Below are positions 25,201 to 36,400 of a stretch of DNA of 64,000 nucleotides, piece by piece. The notes beneath the pieces were generated by a model. The model saw only the letters and a program-made list of their open reading frames with translations. It did not search any database and was not told where the DNA came from. This stretch comes from Owenia fusiformis (lineage: Eukaryota > Annelida > Polychaeta > Sabellida > Oweniidae): positions 6,217,525 to 6,281,524 of the forward strand of contig CAIIXF020000004.1 in the NCBI GenBank assembly GCA_903813345.2, written 5' to 3'. The first letter of the stretch is position 1. The number at the start of each line of letters is the position of its first letter. The position numbers and the translations under genes are program-made.

Positions 25201-26083
25201 TGAGCCTGATTGGCTGCCTGGTTCAAGGCGCTAGTTGGCGCTTGTTTGACTCAATGGGGAATTCCCCTCGGTAGCTGAGGAATCGATTGTGTTTAATTCT
25301 GGAGTTTGGTTGTTCTTTTGATTATTTCCGATATTTCGGCAAAAATATACCCAAAAGTTATTCTCAAGATATATCCATGGTATGTGAGATATTATATGAG
25401 CAATAAAAATAGGACAACATTGATTGTCTGGGGGAGAAACTTGTGGCATAATGCATCTTTATCTTAGATAAAACATGACATTCCTCTTCCAGATAAATAC
25501 ATTACTTAACTTAAATGAGAAAATTCTGTATTTAAATTCTAAACATACTAGTAAAAACATGCAATCCAATCTACTTGTATATTTACCTTGATACAATGCG
25601 ACATCCTGTTGTAATAAATACTGTATCGGGACAAGTTCATTAATGCACTTCTCAAAAGAAATTAAAAGTTAAGTTTAATGTTATGCTTATACGTCCCATG
25701 ACTGCTACATATGCTAACGCCCAAACGAGGATGCCCTTAAAGGTAAAAATCAGAGACCGACGAAGCATGCGCAGGTTAATAATATCCGGTTTAAGCAGTA
25801 AACTAATCGACAGCCCTCTACTCCAAATCGAAAATACTACAATATATTAACTAGATTTGTATATTTGTAAAATACAGAGGTCAATTGTGACATAACATCT
25901 AATTAATATAATACATAGCTTCCTGTATATAGATTTAATGACAAACTAACAATTTATTGTTTTTTACCATGTCAACTTACTAACTCGACCTAACAAAATA
26001 CTCATTTAAAACATACTTACATATAACATACCCAATATTAAGATAATGTATGAATATTTTGAATCCATTGTACTAGTGCCCAT
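18902..26083 (-). CDS. Gene A: secreted multi-domain prokineticin/astakine-like protein
   Basis: Seven exons join in frame: 26021-26083, 23446-23602, 22991-23134, 22575-22733, 20004-20144, 19410-19544, 18902-19245, giving 380 codons plus TAA. All introns are GT-AG; the first is phase 0, the rest phase 1. The product has a signal peptide (about residues 1-24), a complete cysteine-rich domain 1 (22-121), half of domain 2 (122-174), domain 3 (175-266) and a 114-residue tail rich in N-glycosylation sequons. The cysteine pattern C-x5-C-x4-CC ... C ... CPC-x5/6-C is that of prokineticins, astakines and the Dickkopf/colipase fold, which are secreted ligands or co-factors. An extracellular signalling role is therefore inferred, not shown. 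Compared with paralogue B, the exon for the second half of domain 2 is not found. Alternative start: Met 6 (26068), which aligns with the start of B. Confidence 0.85.
19410..19544 (-). CDS. Gene A exon for second half of domain 3
   Basis: 135 bp, phase 1 to phase 1, ending at a GTGAGT donor. Reads ACVVGTNKPPMETKPMF, IDCPCKDQQYTCRPLHP, then a glycine-rich end. CPC-x6-C signature. The acceptor has a weak pyrimidine tract. Confidence 0.8.
19650..19790. repeat. Hairpin plus (CTAAT)5 microsatellite in gene A intron
   Basis: 'agtcttgctcaaagactgtatccccccg' pairs with 'ggggggagggagtacagggtattttaagcaagact'. It is followed by five CTAAT units at 19761-19785. Small MITE-like hairpin; non-coding. Confidence 0.65.
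20004..20144 (-). CDS. Gene A exon for first half of domain 3
   Basis: 141 bp, phase 1 to phase 1. Reads GLCRPNICTKQKDCEKDECC, then VLDKEDYNKTGIIPEF and GRCRQLGKCGE. C-x5-C-x4-CC spacing is kept. A LINE has inserted only about 45 bp upstream of its acceptor. Confidence 0.85.
20189..21120 (+). pseudogene. 5'-truncated LINE inserted in gene A intron
   Basis: A 272-aa open frame (20189-21007) corresponds to the C-terminal end of a non-LTR retrotransposon ORF2. It contains NCLICNQLHNIKHMIFECHK and PLWNKIG, the C-x2-C ... H ... C zinc-ribbon region. An AT-rich 3' UTR ends in 'aggaaataaaaaaaaa'. Flanking 'tgcatgta' at about 20192 and 21127 may be the target-site duplication. It is antisense to gene A, and the frame is uninterrupted, so the insertion is fairly young. 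Confidence 0.8.
21324..21583. repeat. 65-bp tandem repeat, four copies
   Basis: Units start 'tacctaatatatta' at 21324, 21389, 21454 and 21519, and contain 'cgatcgctcaacacttgc' and 'ctctaggtctaca'. Period 65 bp, with few differences between copies. It lies in the gene A intron where the missing half-domain exon would be expected. Confidence 0.9.
21584..22574. other. Gene A intron, right part; no exon 5 found
   Basis: Searched on the minus strand for the CPC-x5-C half-domain present in gene B; none seen. A stretch at 21590-21735 has a stop-free plus-strand frame ending ILEAHHIGKIECCITGEK, unrecognised. The rest is AT-rich. Confidence 0.5.
22575..22733 (-). CDS. Gene A exon 4: first half of domain 2
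   Basis: 159 bp, phase 1 to phase 1. Reads GLCKPAFCIDTNDCGQTQCC, followed by VRLFGVKMPYLSKVPRP and GKCRELSKERQ. Very similar to gene B exon 4 at identical length. In gene A it would be spliced straight to exon 6, leaving the CPC half absent. Confidence 0.85.
22991..23134 (-). CDS. Gene A exon 3: second half of domain 1
   Basis: 144 bp, phase 1 to phase 1. Contains CLLEQSKRLERNVAYDCPC and GKGYKC, the CPC-x5-C signature of prokineticin-type domains, then a basic stretch ending KRKLKPGK. Same length as the gene B counterpart. Confidence 0.85.
23446..23602 (-). CDS. Gene A exon 2: first half of domain 1
   Basis: Begins ICVETRKGLPC and carries FDCWCNECC, then a loop with NKT (sequon) and GTCKSLKGLNE. 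It starts phase 0 after 'ttatccag' and ends phase 1 at 'gaag|gtacga'. The C-x5-C-x4-CC spacing matches prokineticin; the extra Cys in WC is specific to domain 1 in both paralogues. Confidence 0.85.
23821..23971. repeat. Palindromic element in gene A intron 1
   Basis: acaaatagtgactgccattg pairs with the inverse at 23952-23970 (ggcagtcactatttgt), and ggaaatagtg pairs with cactatttcc. The core includes 'cccgag'. One half of the same family occurs at 34240-34322, inside gene B. Confidence 0.75.
24706..24957. mobile_element. MITE with CGGATC / GGATCCGCC ends
   Basis: Starts cactagcggatc and ends ggatccgccagcg, with interior 'gggccc' and 'aaaaggcc' blocks. Same family as 49193-49436 and, less completely, 27905-28125. 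Located in gene A intron 1. Confidence 0.7.
24958..26014. other. Gene A intron 1, remainder
   Basis: AT-rich intron sequence with no further exon or repeat that I can support. Confidence 0.4.
26021..26083 (-). CDS. Gene A exon 1: signal peptide
   Basis: Encodes MGTSTMDSKYSYIILILGMLY and ends at a perfect GTAAGT donor in phase 0. The last 16 residues, from Met 6, align without gaps with the 16-residue exon 1 of gene B, which suggests Met 6 may be the used start. A hydrophobic core is evident. A TATA-like 'taaaatatag' lies about 105 bp upstream on the same strand. Confidence 0.75.
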
Positions 26084-27904
26084 GTAAGCGTCGTGTTAAA
26101 ACTATCCACGATTGTACAACCGAAGGGAAATTATGATTTGGTTCATTGCATTTTGCCGAAGGACGTGAACTATCACTACTAATACTATATTTTACACGAC
26201 TTAACCATATTACAACATAAGTTTTATGCTTTTTTTCTAATACATAACATTATCATGATTAATTGTATTTGATAAGTCATTTTACAAACCCAGATCAAAT
26301 TGTTGTTTAAGTTATAACGACTCTAAATTTATCAATTAAATGAGGTCGTATTTATTTATTTTTCTTGTTGACATGATCGTAATTTTTGCATTTTATGAAG
26401 TGATGTTTTGAAGGATGAAATCAAAGCGATCACTGAAATAGAGACCCAATATATCTTTGGCTTTATATTCATAATTAATTTCACCCTAGACTAGGCCCAA
26501 ATCTATAGCAGAAAAATCCCTTGTTTATTAGCCTGACTTCATGCTAAGTATCACTCTGACTCCTACAGTGAGATTCATTTAATTCCATAAACAACTTTGA
26601 ATCTAAATGTTAGATTTATTTTTTTACCCGAAATTTTTCAATTTCGCCATTTCAATCCTTGTGTCATTGCTAGGTAGTTTCTAGGCAACATTATGGACCG
26701 AAATTATAATGGAACAATAATAAGTCATACATTCATACATCTGCAATATAAATCACTAATTGTCATTTGTTGTACATCTTGTACATCAAGCTGATATTGC
26801 TGTCACGTAACATTGATTTCAATGGGAAAGTATATAACTGTATGCTTTTAACATGTTTTAGTTTCTTTTGAAAGATAATAGATTATTCTTTAGGGCAGTG
26901 AAATTTATATTTTAAGCACAAAAATTGTGAAAAATTGAAAATTTATCACAAAATGTCAAAAATCTACATCCCTAGGTCACACTGACCTCGAATTGACCTT
27001 TGTTGACTTACTTTAAAAAATATTTTAACGAAGAGTTTTTTTAAAACAGACAAGTTATAAAGATTCGCAGACAGGGGGGTGTCATTTGGACTGAATGTTG
27101 TAAAAAAGGTTGCAGACATAAGGGTAAAAAATTGGAAAGAAATATTGTAAATATAAAGATGTCATTGAATGTACCAAAGGAGTAAATTAAGTATGTTTTT
27201 TATTAAAACATTATATGTTTTATTTCAAGTGAAGTCACCATGATATTAAACACATCTTCAATCTCTCTGTAAAAGTATGGATTTGGACCCGATGTTGTCA
27301 CTTTTTTAAAAAAAGTGTTATTATATTTTCTAAAAATATGATCTTGTTTATTTTTCAATTTTAATACAAGGGCCGATCCAGAAGTCCTGGTAAAAATGCT
27401 CTTACTTACAAGTTTATCATTCGTTTTGCACAATATTTTCAGAGTTACAAGTTCATTTCCTCACAAGTCAATAATGTTTGTAACAAATATTTATGAAGTA
27501 ATGGTTGGTATGGTAACCTCAATAGTGCTATAGCGGAAAGGGTAATATGAGCGAAGTTCAAAATTAGTTTTCCTTTGAATAAATGATCAAAACCCATAGG
27601 TTGCTTAATTCTACAAATAACTGTTTCAATAGTATAATGCTGTTTATGTCCTATTCTCATTAGTGTGAAATCATTGTAAATCTTGTATGCTAAAGAAAAC
27701 ATGAACGCCTACCCTAAATACAGGTTACCATGGCAAACATATCTCAACATTTATTCAAGATAGTAGTTAAACTATTTAAGCATTGTATTATGTAATTACA
27801 GAATAATGTTCTGAAAAAATGAGAGGAGTATGTGAAATATAACAAAATGAGAGCATTTTTATCAGAATATATGGATCGCCCCTTTTATATCCAATGCAAA
27901 ATGT
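26084..27904. other. 5' flank of gene A; no other gene seen
   Basis: The upstream region of gene A should lie at its left end (26084-26400). The rest is AT-rich with only short open frames on the minus strand (27203-27433, 27445-27702), neither recognised. Confidence 0.35.
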
Positions 27905-28125
27905 ATGTTTACCCGAGATCAGGGCCCTCGGGTGGGCCTAGACAATTATTGGCTTAAACAATTTGGGATCAACACTTTAGTAGGGCCTCAATGTGCCTTT
28001 TCGGCCATTATTTGGGCCTCACATTTTCAAATTTAGGATCTTAAACATAATTTTCTCGAAAGCACGGACATTCTTTCTGATTAGAAATGTGGGTTCCCTT
28101 GTTAGCTTCTGGATCCGCCGGTGTA
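27905..28125. mobile_element. Partial MITE of the GGATCCGCC family
   Basis: The right end 'cttctggatccgccggtg' and interior 'gggcctcaa ... cggccattatttgggcctc' match the other family members. The left inverted end is degenerate or missing. Confidence 0.5.
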
Positions 28126-28288
28126 TAGGGTGTATATTGACTATTCAAACTGTGAAGTGTGTAAACTGCAACAAGGCTCCCAGTGACCCCGGCTCTTATT
28201 TGTCAAAATGTGTAATTATGTAGCCAATTAATTGTAACAGCAATAAGGGTTAGAGGTTTTGACCTCGGAAGTGTGAGATGATATGTAA

Positions 28289-28424
28289 TGCCTGGGTCAC
28301 ATTTGCTCCGATTCATCGGCCGGCGCCGATTGAGTATTCTGTTCAAAACTGAATACAATAGTGAGCAGGATACTCAATCGGCCGATCACTGGCCGATGAA
28401 TCGGAGCAGATGTGACACAGGCAT
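28289..28424. mobile_element. MITE with ATGCCTGGGTCACAT ends
   Basis: atgcctgggtcacatttgct at the left pairs with the inverse ending 'gatgtgacacaggcat' at the right, and tccgattcatcggcc pairs with ggccgatgaatcgga. A second, partial left half follows directly at 28434-28505. Confidence 0.8.
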
Positions 28425-28619
28425 AAGTGAGTCATGCCTCGGTCACATTTGCTCCGATTTTTACTACGGCGCTCGGCAGATTGAGTATTTTGTTCATAAC
28501 TATAATTCATGACTACATGTATAATTAGGCTACGTTTTTAACTCCCCGCGGTCTAGTGCATTGCATAATAAGTTTGCCCATATCTCAGCACCCTGATGTC
28601 CAATCAACATCATTCGAGT

Positions 28620-29105
28620 ACCTATGTGTTCCTTACACGTTTGGGCATCGGACAGGTAATCCGAAATTAAAAGGTATTGATGCCCTTCGTTTAAATTTCA
28701 TTGTGAACCATAAAATAATCCTTATTGGCTCCTGCCAGAATGCCATTGAAACGCGTAATTATTTTCTTCATTAAACAACTTGCTTGACCAAATAGAAAGG
28801 TACCGGCCATTCCTTGATCATGTAATTTTGATGGGTGACCTCAACGCAAAACATTTCATATGGTCAAGATACCATGCAAACTGTGCAGGTACAAAACTTT
28901 TGGAATTATTAATGACTATGTTCAACTTATTAACGAACCAACTAGAGTCACAGACCAAAAATACCATTCTAAATCATGCGCAGATCATACTTTGTCAAAT
29001 CCACCCAAGATAATCGACCACTGCGACATATGTGATCCTATAGGCAAGACCGATCAAACTACAATTAATGCAGAAATTAAGATTGGAGTAACTGAATCCA
29101 AATAA
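28620..29105 (+). pseudogene. LINE endonuclease-domain relic
   Basis: One frame carries PFLDHVILMGDLNAKHFIWS, the GDLN motif of APE-type endonucleases in non-LTR retrotransposons. The downstream part (LINEPTRVTD, then DHTLSNPP) lies in another frame, so there is at least one frameshift near 28900-28930. No reverse transcriptase follows. Old relic. Confidence 0.7.
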
Positions 29106-29318
29106 TCCTAAATAATCATATTTCAGCTTGCCAACATGTTTCTTTCTGGTTTAGCATACAAAATTACATGAGAAACACTTTTTAACACAAAATGCCTATC
29201 ACATTTTACAGAGAGATCTTCTGAAGAAAAAACTTGTCTAGAAGGAACTGTGTGAAAACCCCTCGAACTGTTGCAGAGTAGCTTTAAAAATGAAATACTT
29301 TATGAAATGTATTTGTAG

Positions 29319-30298
29319 GGGTTATTAAAGGTGACACGTACCTTGAATATGGGTCTGGTCCTTCTTTTCACTCCATCGCTGCTATTTCCCCATTTGTGAA
29401 AGAAATTACGATGGCCGAGATGTTGGATAAGAACAGACAAGAGGTTAAGAAATGGTTAGCCGATGACAAAGATGCAATTAATTGGGACGACTTCATTGAA
29501 CATTATGTATATATGGATGCCAAAAGGTGCTTAATATCTATGTTCACTTTACTTTTCAGTTCAACGGAATCACATTCTCACGATACGATTTAGAATATCC
29601 AACTTTTCAAATAGTAATTTAGTGAAAGTTATCAATCGATCAAAGAAAACATTTGAGTTTACCTCTGATTGACAAGTGTAGCTACAAGTTTCATATGAAA
29701 ATGTATTGATTTTAAGGGATCACTACGAGAAAAGGAACAAACACAAGTGTCTATACGGAAAATATCTACATGTATGTCCATTATCAAACGTACCAAAATG
29801 AACATTCTGATATATATTTCAACCTTCTATTTGTAGTTACAAAACTGATCCAACTGGGGCTGATGATATCGAAGCAAGGAAGGTTCTAATGCGAAGGTTC
29901 TAATGCGAAGCAAAATGAAAGACGTGATCGCATGCGATGTAGTATTTTCTAATCCTATCGATCCAATTGAAGCCACTTTCGATGTAGTAGGCAGTAGTCT
30001 CATGGTCGAGGCTGCAGCAGGATCGACGTACAAACAGCTTTTGAAGAACGCTTCGAATCTTGTTAAACCGGGCGGTTTCTTTATTCAGTTTGTGTGTGGT
30101 CCAAACTGCTCTGACTGGAGATGTGGTTCATCTTTCTTCACGGTAATTGAGTCTCAAACGCTTGAAGATAACATAGCATCTCTTGATGAGGCAGGATTCG
30201 ACACTCTGGAGACGTCTTGCATCAAGCTGCCACCATATCCAGATGGCAAATTTGATGGAACAGAAATGTACCTCATGGTGTGTAAGAAACGAAAATAA
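29319..30298 (+). pseudogene. NNMT/INMT-family N-methyltransferase, two exons, frameshifted
   Basis: Exon 29319-29526 (after 'tttgtag', donor 'aaaag|gtgctt') encodes VIKGDTYLEYGSGPSFHSIA, which includes the SAM-binding motif I (E-x-G-S-G-P). It continues with EITMAEMLDKNRQEVKKWL and the family's NW-D segment. Exon 29837-30298 carries CDVVFSNPID and NLVKPGGFF, then the C-terminus to TAA. This family (NNMT, INMT, PNMT) methylates small amines with SAM in the cytosol. A 14-bp tandem duplication at 29880-29907 shifts the frame and gives a stop at about 29900; with one unit the two exons would read through in frame. The N-terminal exon is not found upstream. The intron is retained, so this is not a retrocopy. 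Probably a pseudogene, unless the duplication is an assembly or allelic variant. Confidence 0.8.
29880..29907 (+). repeat. 14-bp tandem duplication causing frameshift
   Basis: aaggttctaatgcg occurs twice in a row (29880-29893, 29894-29907) inside the second methyltransferase exon. The length is not a multiple of 3, so the frame is lost. Confidence 0.9.
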
Positions 30299-31195
30299 GT
30301 TGACATTAGTGACCTTATCTTAATGCCTCGTCAAAACATAGACAGTCATATACTTGAATAAGCAACTTGTAATTTAAAGGGCTTCTTAACCTGTCTTCAC
30401 TTCATGTTTCAATTAATACAAACCCTTTTTGAGAAAATAATTTTGATCCAAAAAGGATCCAGGAAGGACCAAGGAGCAATATCAACAATGTAAACACGTA
30501 ATTGCTTTTTTTAACAAAATACATTATTGAACCTAGTCTTATATATAATTAGTGACCCTAAAATGTGTATGTTTAATTGTTTCTAAACCGACCCTGTCCT
30601 GTCATTATGCCTTTGAAAGATAATTGTAAAAAGTGTCCTCCCGTATTCGTTTAATTGTAGCTCAAATCATATATATAAACCTGGACTTTACAGGTGAGCG
30701 CGCGAAATGAGACATTAGGCTACTGTTCATTAACATTTGTTTCCTTGTAAATGTTTATAATATTTTATAATGCAGAGCTACTGAAAATGATTTTAAAATT
30801 AATTTATATTATCTATACAGACTATTTCATATCAAAACCGTCTGCCGTGTCAACGGGATCAACTTTACCAGGCGTGAGTTAAGACGGAACAGGTGGGGTA
30901 AGACGGAACGGTTGATATTATCTGAAGGAAACCTAAATAAAACGCTCCGATTTGATATACTTTTATTTTAAGTTCAATAGCACACGTGATGGTGTTTTTT
31001 GTAACATAACCTATATGGAACGATTTTCCAAAAAGCACTTGCTACCTATGTAAATATGGTACAATGTTTAATATATTTTAAGTTTAAAAAAAAGTTAACA
31101 CAATGATTTACCTGTCGACTATGCTCATACACAGATCAACACTAGTTAGGAAACGCCTTCTCTTTGCATTAACACATGAAAAGTTTCCAAATAGT
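30299..31195. other. No gene seen
   Basis: 3' flank of the methyltransferase remnant. Contains a short repeat 'taagacggaac' (about 30880-30910), of unknown significance. Confidence 0.35.
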
Positions 31196-31380
31196 GAAAT
31201 GACATTGACCTCATGCCACCTAATCATGGGTCGCCAAGGGTCACAGCACCCTCCAAGGTCCTTGAAACGCCAAAAACCTAAATATTGACCTTTGACCTTG
31301 AGATGACCTTGACTCATAAACCTTGACCTTGACTTCAGGTCACGTTATCATGTTGACAAGGGTCACATCAGCCCCCTAGG
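31196..31380. repeat. Dispersed-repeat segment rich in TGACCTT half-sites
   Basis: tgacctttgacct at 31286-31298 is, on the minus strand, a perfect DR1 (AGGTCA-A-AGGTCA), the consensus for RXR/HNF4-type nuclear receptors. Further TGACCTTGA copies follow, with an aggtca at about 31337. Nothing shows that it is used as a regulatory element; the sequence looks like part of a dispersed repeat. Confidence 0.5.
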
Positions 31381-31706
31381 TAAAAATGAAAATGGGGTAA
31401 GTACCCCACCCCCACGTGAATCTACAAAATGCCATCTGCTATCAAAATGAGAAAGCTGAAAGCTATAATTTTTCTTAAATACAGGTTTTTAAATTGTCTG
31501 TTTAGAAATATATAATTTTCTATGTATTACACGTATGTTTTTGATTCTACGGGCGATCAAAACCGTATGAAATGTAATAAAAATTGATAAAAAATGATAT
31601 ATCTACCCTTATTTAAAATATTACTTGCAGCCGACTGGGGATTGGCAGTTGAAAAGAAAGATTACGTGATATATTTCCAAAAAGCGACTTCAGCGAACAT
31701 TTTATA

Positions 31707-31738
31707 ACATACATACATACATACATACATACATACAT
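31707..31738. repeat. (ACAT)n microsatellite
   Basis: About eight perfect ACAT/CATA units. Confidence 0.95.
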
Positions 31739-31759
31739 CCGTCTTACCCAGATCTCCCG

Positions 31760-33240
31760 AAAGGAGACATTTGTGTCTAATTATGTCTCTCATCTGTTTT
31801 TAATACTATTTTCACACAATTAAAAACACTCAATGTTTTGAAGCATTCTGCAATATAAAATACTTACAAGAAAAAAGAGAGCAAGATTAACAGCACAACG
31901 CCAAGTTGGATCATTCACGAAAGTGTTCCACTTGACTGAACTCTGCCATGATGACAACTGCAAGAAATGCCATGATGACAACTGCAAGAACTGTACCATA
32001 CTGAAACTAAAGTCCTATAAATTGCCCTCAAAATGAGCAGAATTTGTCCTCTAAATAATCCTTGCCCACATCCTTTGACATATTCAATATTCCATGTGAT
32101 CTGTAACTTTGCAATCCTATGATACTTCCCACGAGGAACAAAATTATATGTATATCATATGATAGGGTGACATTGCTACATTTATGAATTTAGAGGGGGT
32201 AAATACATATGAAACACTCTGGATGTAGTCAGAATGATTGGTCAAAGTGCCGGAAAGTACCATAATGTGGCTCGTACGTTTTAAATACTGTAGTATTTTT
32301 ACTACAGAGATTTTTTATTGTATTTTTTCCTATGTATTGCTTGAGTATATATATTTCAAATGATAAATACAAAAAGTACAGTGGTAAATAACATTGATAG
32401 TTTGTCATATAATATCAAAATGTGAACATTAATTATACAAGATGAAACAAGCAATACATACTAATTCGCACGTACATATATGTTTTATATTAGTATTGAT
32501 TTTTAAATGGAAAAAATATTGACATTAAACAAATATTAGTATATTCCTCGGGGTTTATAGCAATTAGCAAACTGGGACGATAATAAACAAAGCTGACAGT
32601 AAGTCATAATAAAAAGTGTCGAAATAAAAATAGGGTATTGATCTGTGATACAGACAGAAAAGCTATTTTCCAGACTTAAAGGCAACACAACTATGAATTA
32701 TGTGATTAACCCATAATGTTAGCAAGAATCAGTCACAACCGTATACAAATGCATAAGACAAGATTCCAAACTTGAATTATAATATATGTGACAAATCTAG
32801 CTTATCTCACCTAATTTTCCGGATTACCGAAGGGCAAATTATTTATGTTGTCCTTGAACAGCATAACGTTTGTAACGATACATTCAATTTTTAAAACTCG
32901 TGATTCACGCATCTACCTACACGTTGCCAGAGCCTGTGGTCGGATGTTAAAATTAAGAGAATGTGCTATTTATAGATAATTTTACAGACTTTTAATTAAT
33001 GACTATTGCTATTTATTGAATTTTTACATGCCAGTGTCTTATAGGTCGATGACGGCCTGGGTTATTGTTGTTTTATGAATTTTTAGTGTATTTATTAACC
33101 ATGACACTTAAATAGAATAAATATAATATAATATACAAATTATAATAATTATGAATAAAGAGAATTCCAACTGGCACTCCATCTCATTAGTTGGATATAA
33201 GTAATAGAACTTAGCTTTACGCTTATAAAACCGAATTGAT
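31760..33240. other. 3' flank of gene B; no gene seen
   Basis: AT-rich. A short direct repeat 'atgatgacaactgcaagaa' occurs at about 31949 and 31973. No exon signals. Confidence 0.4.
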
Positions 33241-33251
33241 TAGTTTATTAT

Positions 33252-33257
33252 TTTATT
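33252..33257 (-). terminator. Polyadenylation signal of gene B
   Basis: AATAAA on the minus strand about 40 bp after the gene B stop codon, in an AT-rich 3' UTR. Confidence 0.55.
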
Positions 33258-33296
33258 TCAACCACATGAAGTAAAACATTATAATAACCAAGTCTA

Positions 33297-33412
33297 TCAA
33301 CTTGTTGTTGCATTAGATGCAGTTGAATTTCTAAGTTCTTTTAATAATTGTTTTCTTTCCTCTTCAAGTCTCATTATCTCCCTTTCTTCCTCAGACCATC
33401 TTTGGCAAGTTC
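33297..33412 (-). CDS. Gene B exon 8: short charged tail
   Basis: GTCQRWSEEEREIMRLEEER, then KQLLKELRNSTASNATTS and TGA. It shares the conserved Cys and charged helix with gene A but has only NST and NAT sequons and no SLN repeats. Confidence 0.85.
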
Positions 33413-36400
33413 CTGAAACGTGTAGATCAAAAATAATAGGGAGGTTAAGTTGCACGTTTTTAAGAGAACAAGTACGCGAACGTGTACTATTTCGAATCCC
33501 GTCGATTGTCCCGCACTCAATTCACTTTTCCAGGTACATAATTAGAGGTTATGTCACTATCGTGGCATATACATGTATGCCCGAGGTCTCAGTGATATAT
33601 GGCCCGACCTTGGGAGGGACATTGATCTCTGAGAACCGAGGGCATATGTGCCACGATAGTGACATAAACGATTTATAACATACCTATGATGATGTAGACT
33701 GGTCAGAGAGTACCGTTTTCTTATAGAATTGACAAACAAATGGTTTGAAAATGATTGAAATGAGTTTAGAAAAATTGCTCGCGCAGTTTTACCTTCAATT
33801 GATTGGTTATGACGTCAGCGCCTTAACCAATCAGAAAGTTAGCGGGCGCGGGCTTTTCAAAACTTATATTGGCCCGCTGTCTTGTGTACACTTTGCACTA
33901 TACATCATCATAGGTATGTTATAATTATAATTATTATATACCCAATATGTAACACTAATCCTGATTGGTCAATACCTAGTCACGTGTTCCGAAATGGATT
34001 TACTATTTCCCTCGGAAAGTTATATTCCCTCAAATGTGACGTCAGCGGGAATATACATTTGAACTATTGCTCGCTGACGTCACAATTGCAAGTTCTATTA
34101 CCCTTGGAAACGTCTGTGCATCATCACTGCGCAGACGAAAAACAGAAAAATGGAGGATGAGCACAAACACAAATCAACTCCGTTCACCATGACAGACGTG
34201 CGTGAACGATACAATACTTTTCTGTTTGCGGCTTCGGGAATAGTACATTGTAGAGGATATTCCCTCGGGGAAATAATTTACACTATTGCCCTCAATGGCA
34301 GTCACTATTTGTATATTATTTTCCAGATTTAATCAAGTAAACAGCACAAATGCAAAACGTCGTCCACAAAGAATCATAATCCCACATGTTCATGTTCTCG
34401 CACACGTACATTTTTTAAAAATGTGTATCTTAACCTCCCTTATATGCGTTTGATGGGTGATTGACGTGACTGCACTCATGACGACATTCGACGTTAATCA
34501 GTGCGCCTTCATATGACATAATTTTAAGACCAATCGGAGACTTGCATACAGGCATACATTAACGCGCGTTGATTTTCAACAAACGTCTTTATTCATCGCG
34601 TAGATTCACCTACAATAGAGACGTTCCGCAAAACGTTTTATAGCAACGTATCTAAAATCCGCACCGCATTCACCAGATTTATGCGTAGTGTTACGCGGAA
34701 TATGGCATATATTCATGGTTGCGCTGTATTTGTGATACGGGTGAAAATGCCATTTCGCATTTTCCGCAGTGAACATGCGATACATTGATTTCAGTAAATA
34801 CCCGATGCTCAGCTGCGGAATATGTCATACTCACTTGCGTTATTTGCCATATACCGCAGGTGAGTATGACATATACCGCAGGAGAAAACGTGATACAGAA
34901 AGACTTGATTTGATTGGTTGTCAGAATTGACTCTTAATGTAAAACGACACTGGATTACCAATTGAATGTTTATTTGTCATTGAAATAATTTATAAACTTG
35001 TTCCCGTTCGTTCAATCGATGGAACTGACAATCGCGTAGTTCCGTAACCCGTTCTCATTGGTGAGTGAGTATGCTAAATACATTGCAGGTAAATATGTTA
35101 TATTTTTGCAGAATACGACATATATTTGTATCGTGTTTACCGCGTAACACGTAGTATCATTTTCCCCAGTTGCACTTATAAGCAAGTACTTAAACATGGT
35201 GCCATTTTCGAATATCTACAAACTCACCAGGGGCTCCTATTTTATCTTTTTTCTTCGGATTCAGAGGTCTACACGTGTATTGTTGTTCTTTGCAAGGACA
35301 ATCGACAAACATCGGTTTAGTCTCTTGTAGTGGTTTGAACACACCGACCATGCATGCTGAAGTTATTATGAATGTTCAAATTGAAATGAATATCCAAATG
35401 TACATGATTCATGAATACTTCCAAATTACAGCAAATATTTCCAAGTCTTGAATACAAAAGAAACCACTCGTGTTAGTGTCAACAAAAAAGTTCTAAAGAC
35501 GCTTCGTAAGGTTTTATGTCCTGTTGCAGAACCTCTGTTTTCGATGCTTGGAAATAGTAATATAGACAGTCCTTGATTTGTTTTCACAAATTTAGCAAAA
35601 TCCCTTGGAGTTTTAGTAAGTTATGGCTACGTTTAACAGGTGTCCTTTTATGAGCAAAAGTGCTATCAAAAATCCAATTTAGAAATTCACTTTGAAAAGC
35701 TCTATTTATAGGTAACTACATACATTTCTACTAAAACATAATATCGGTCATTTATTGGTTGATTTTGGCTATACTCAGGACAATCAATTTAAGTGTATGG
35801 AAGTAATCAAGGGTTGGATCAAGGGTCTATTTTTGCCTAAGGGATTCACTTTTAATATTGAGAAATGCATATTATCATGCAAAACTATACCCAAAAAGTG
35901 TTTAGACACATTGAGAGAGTTTTAGATTTTCTTATAAAAGAATTTGTTACCGGCGTATTTTTTGACTTTTGATATATTTTTGGTAATTTTCTCAATTTCC
36001 ACAGATAAAATAATTTTAATAATACTTAGATATCATTTAGTTCTTTAAAAAAATAAAAAAATAAATTTGGTCTTATTTTCTACATTCTAGATAAAAATTG
36101 TTTCTGATTTTACCACCAAAACATCTGATGATAACCAGTAGGAGGATTAAAGATTAAAAAGAAAGAAAGTGATGATAAGCAGTAAGAGGATCAAAGAAAA
36201 AAGGAAAAATCAAAGATAGAGTTTACTGTCTTTTCTGATGACTACAACATTCGATAACCTTTATTTAATTTTTCCGGATATTATAAGGTTCTAAATAATT
36301 TATCATATGTAGAATAATTATGTAAACCATGAAGAAATTCATTTTGAAAATATTTTCAAATAACTCTTGAAAATCGCCCCTTGTTGAAATCCTCCATGAC

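Noticed and set aside
29319-30298. Intact methyltransferase gene
   Set aside because: The frame is broken by the 14-bp duplication and no N-terminal exon was found upstream.
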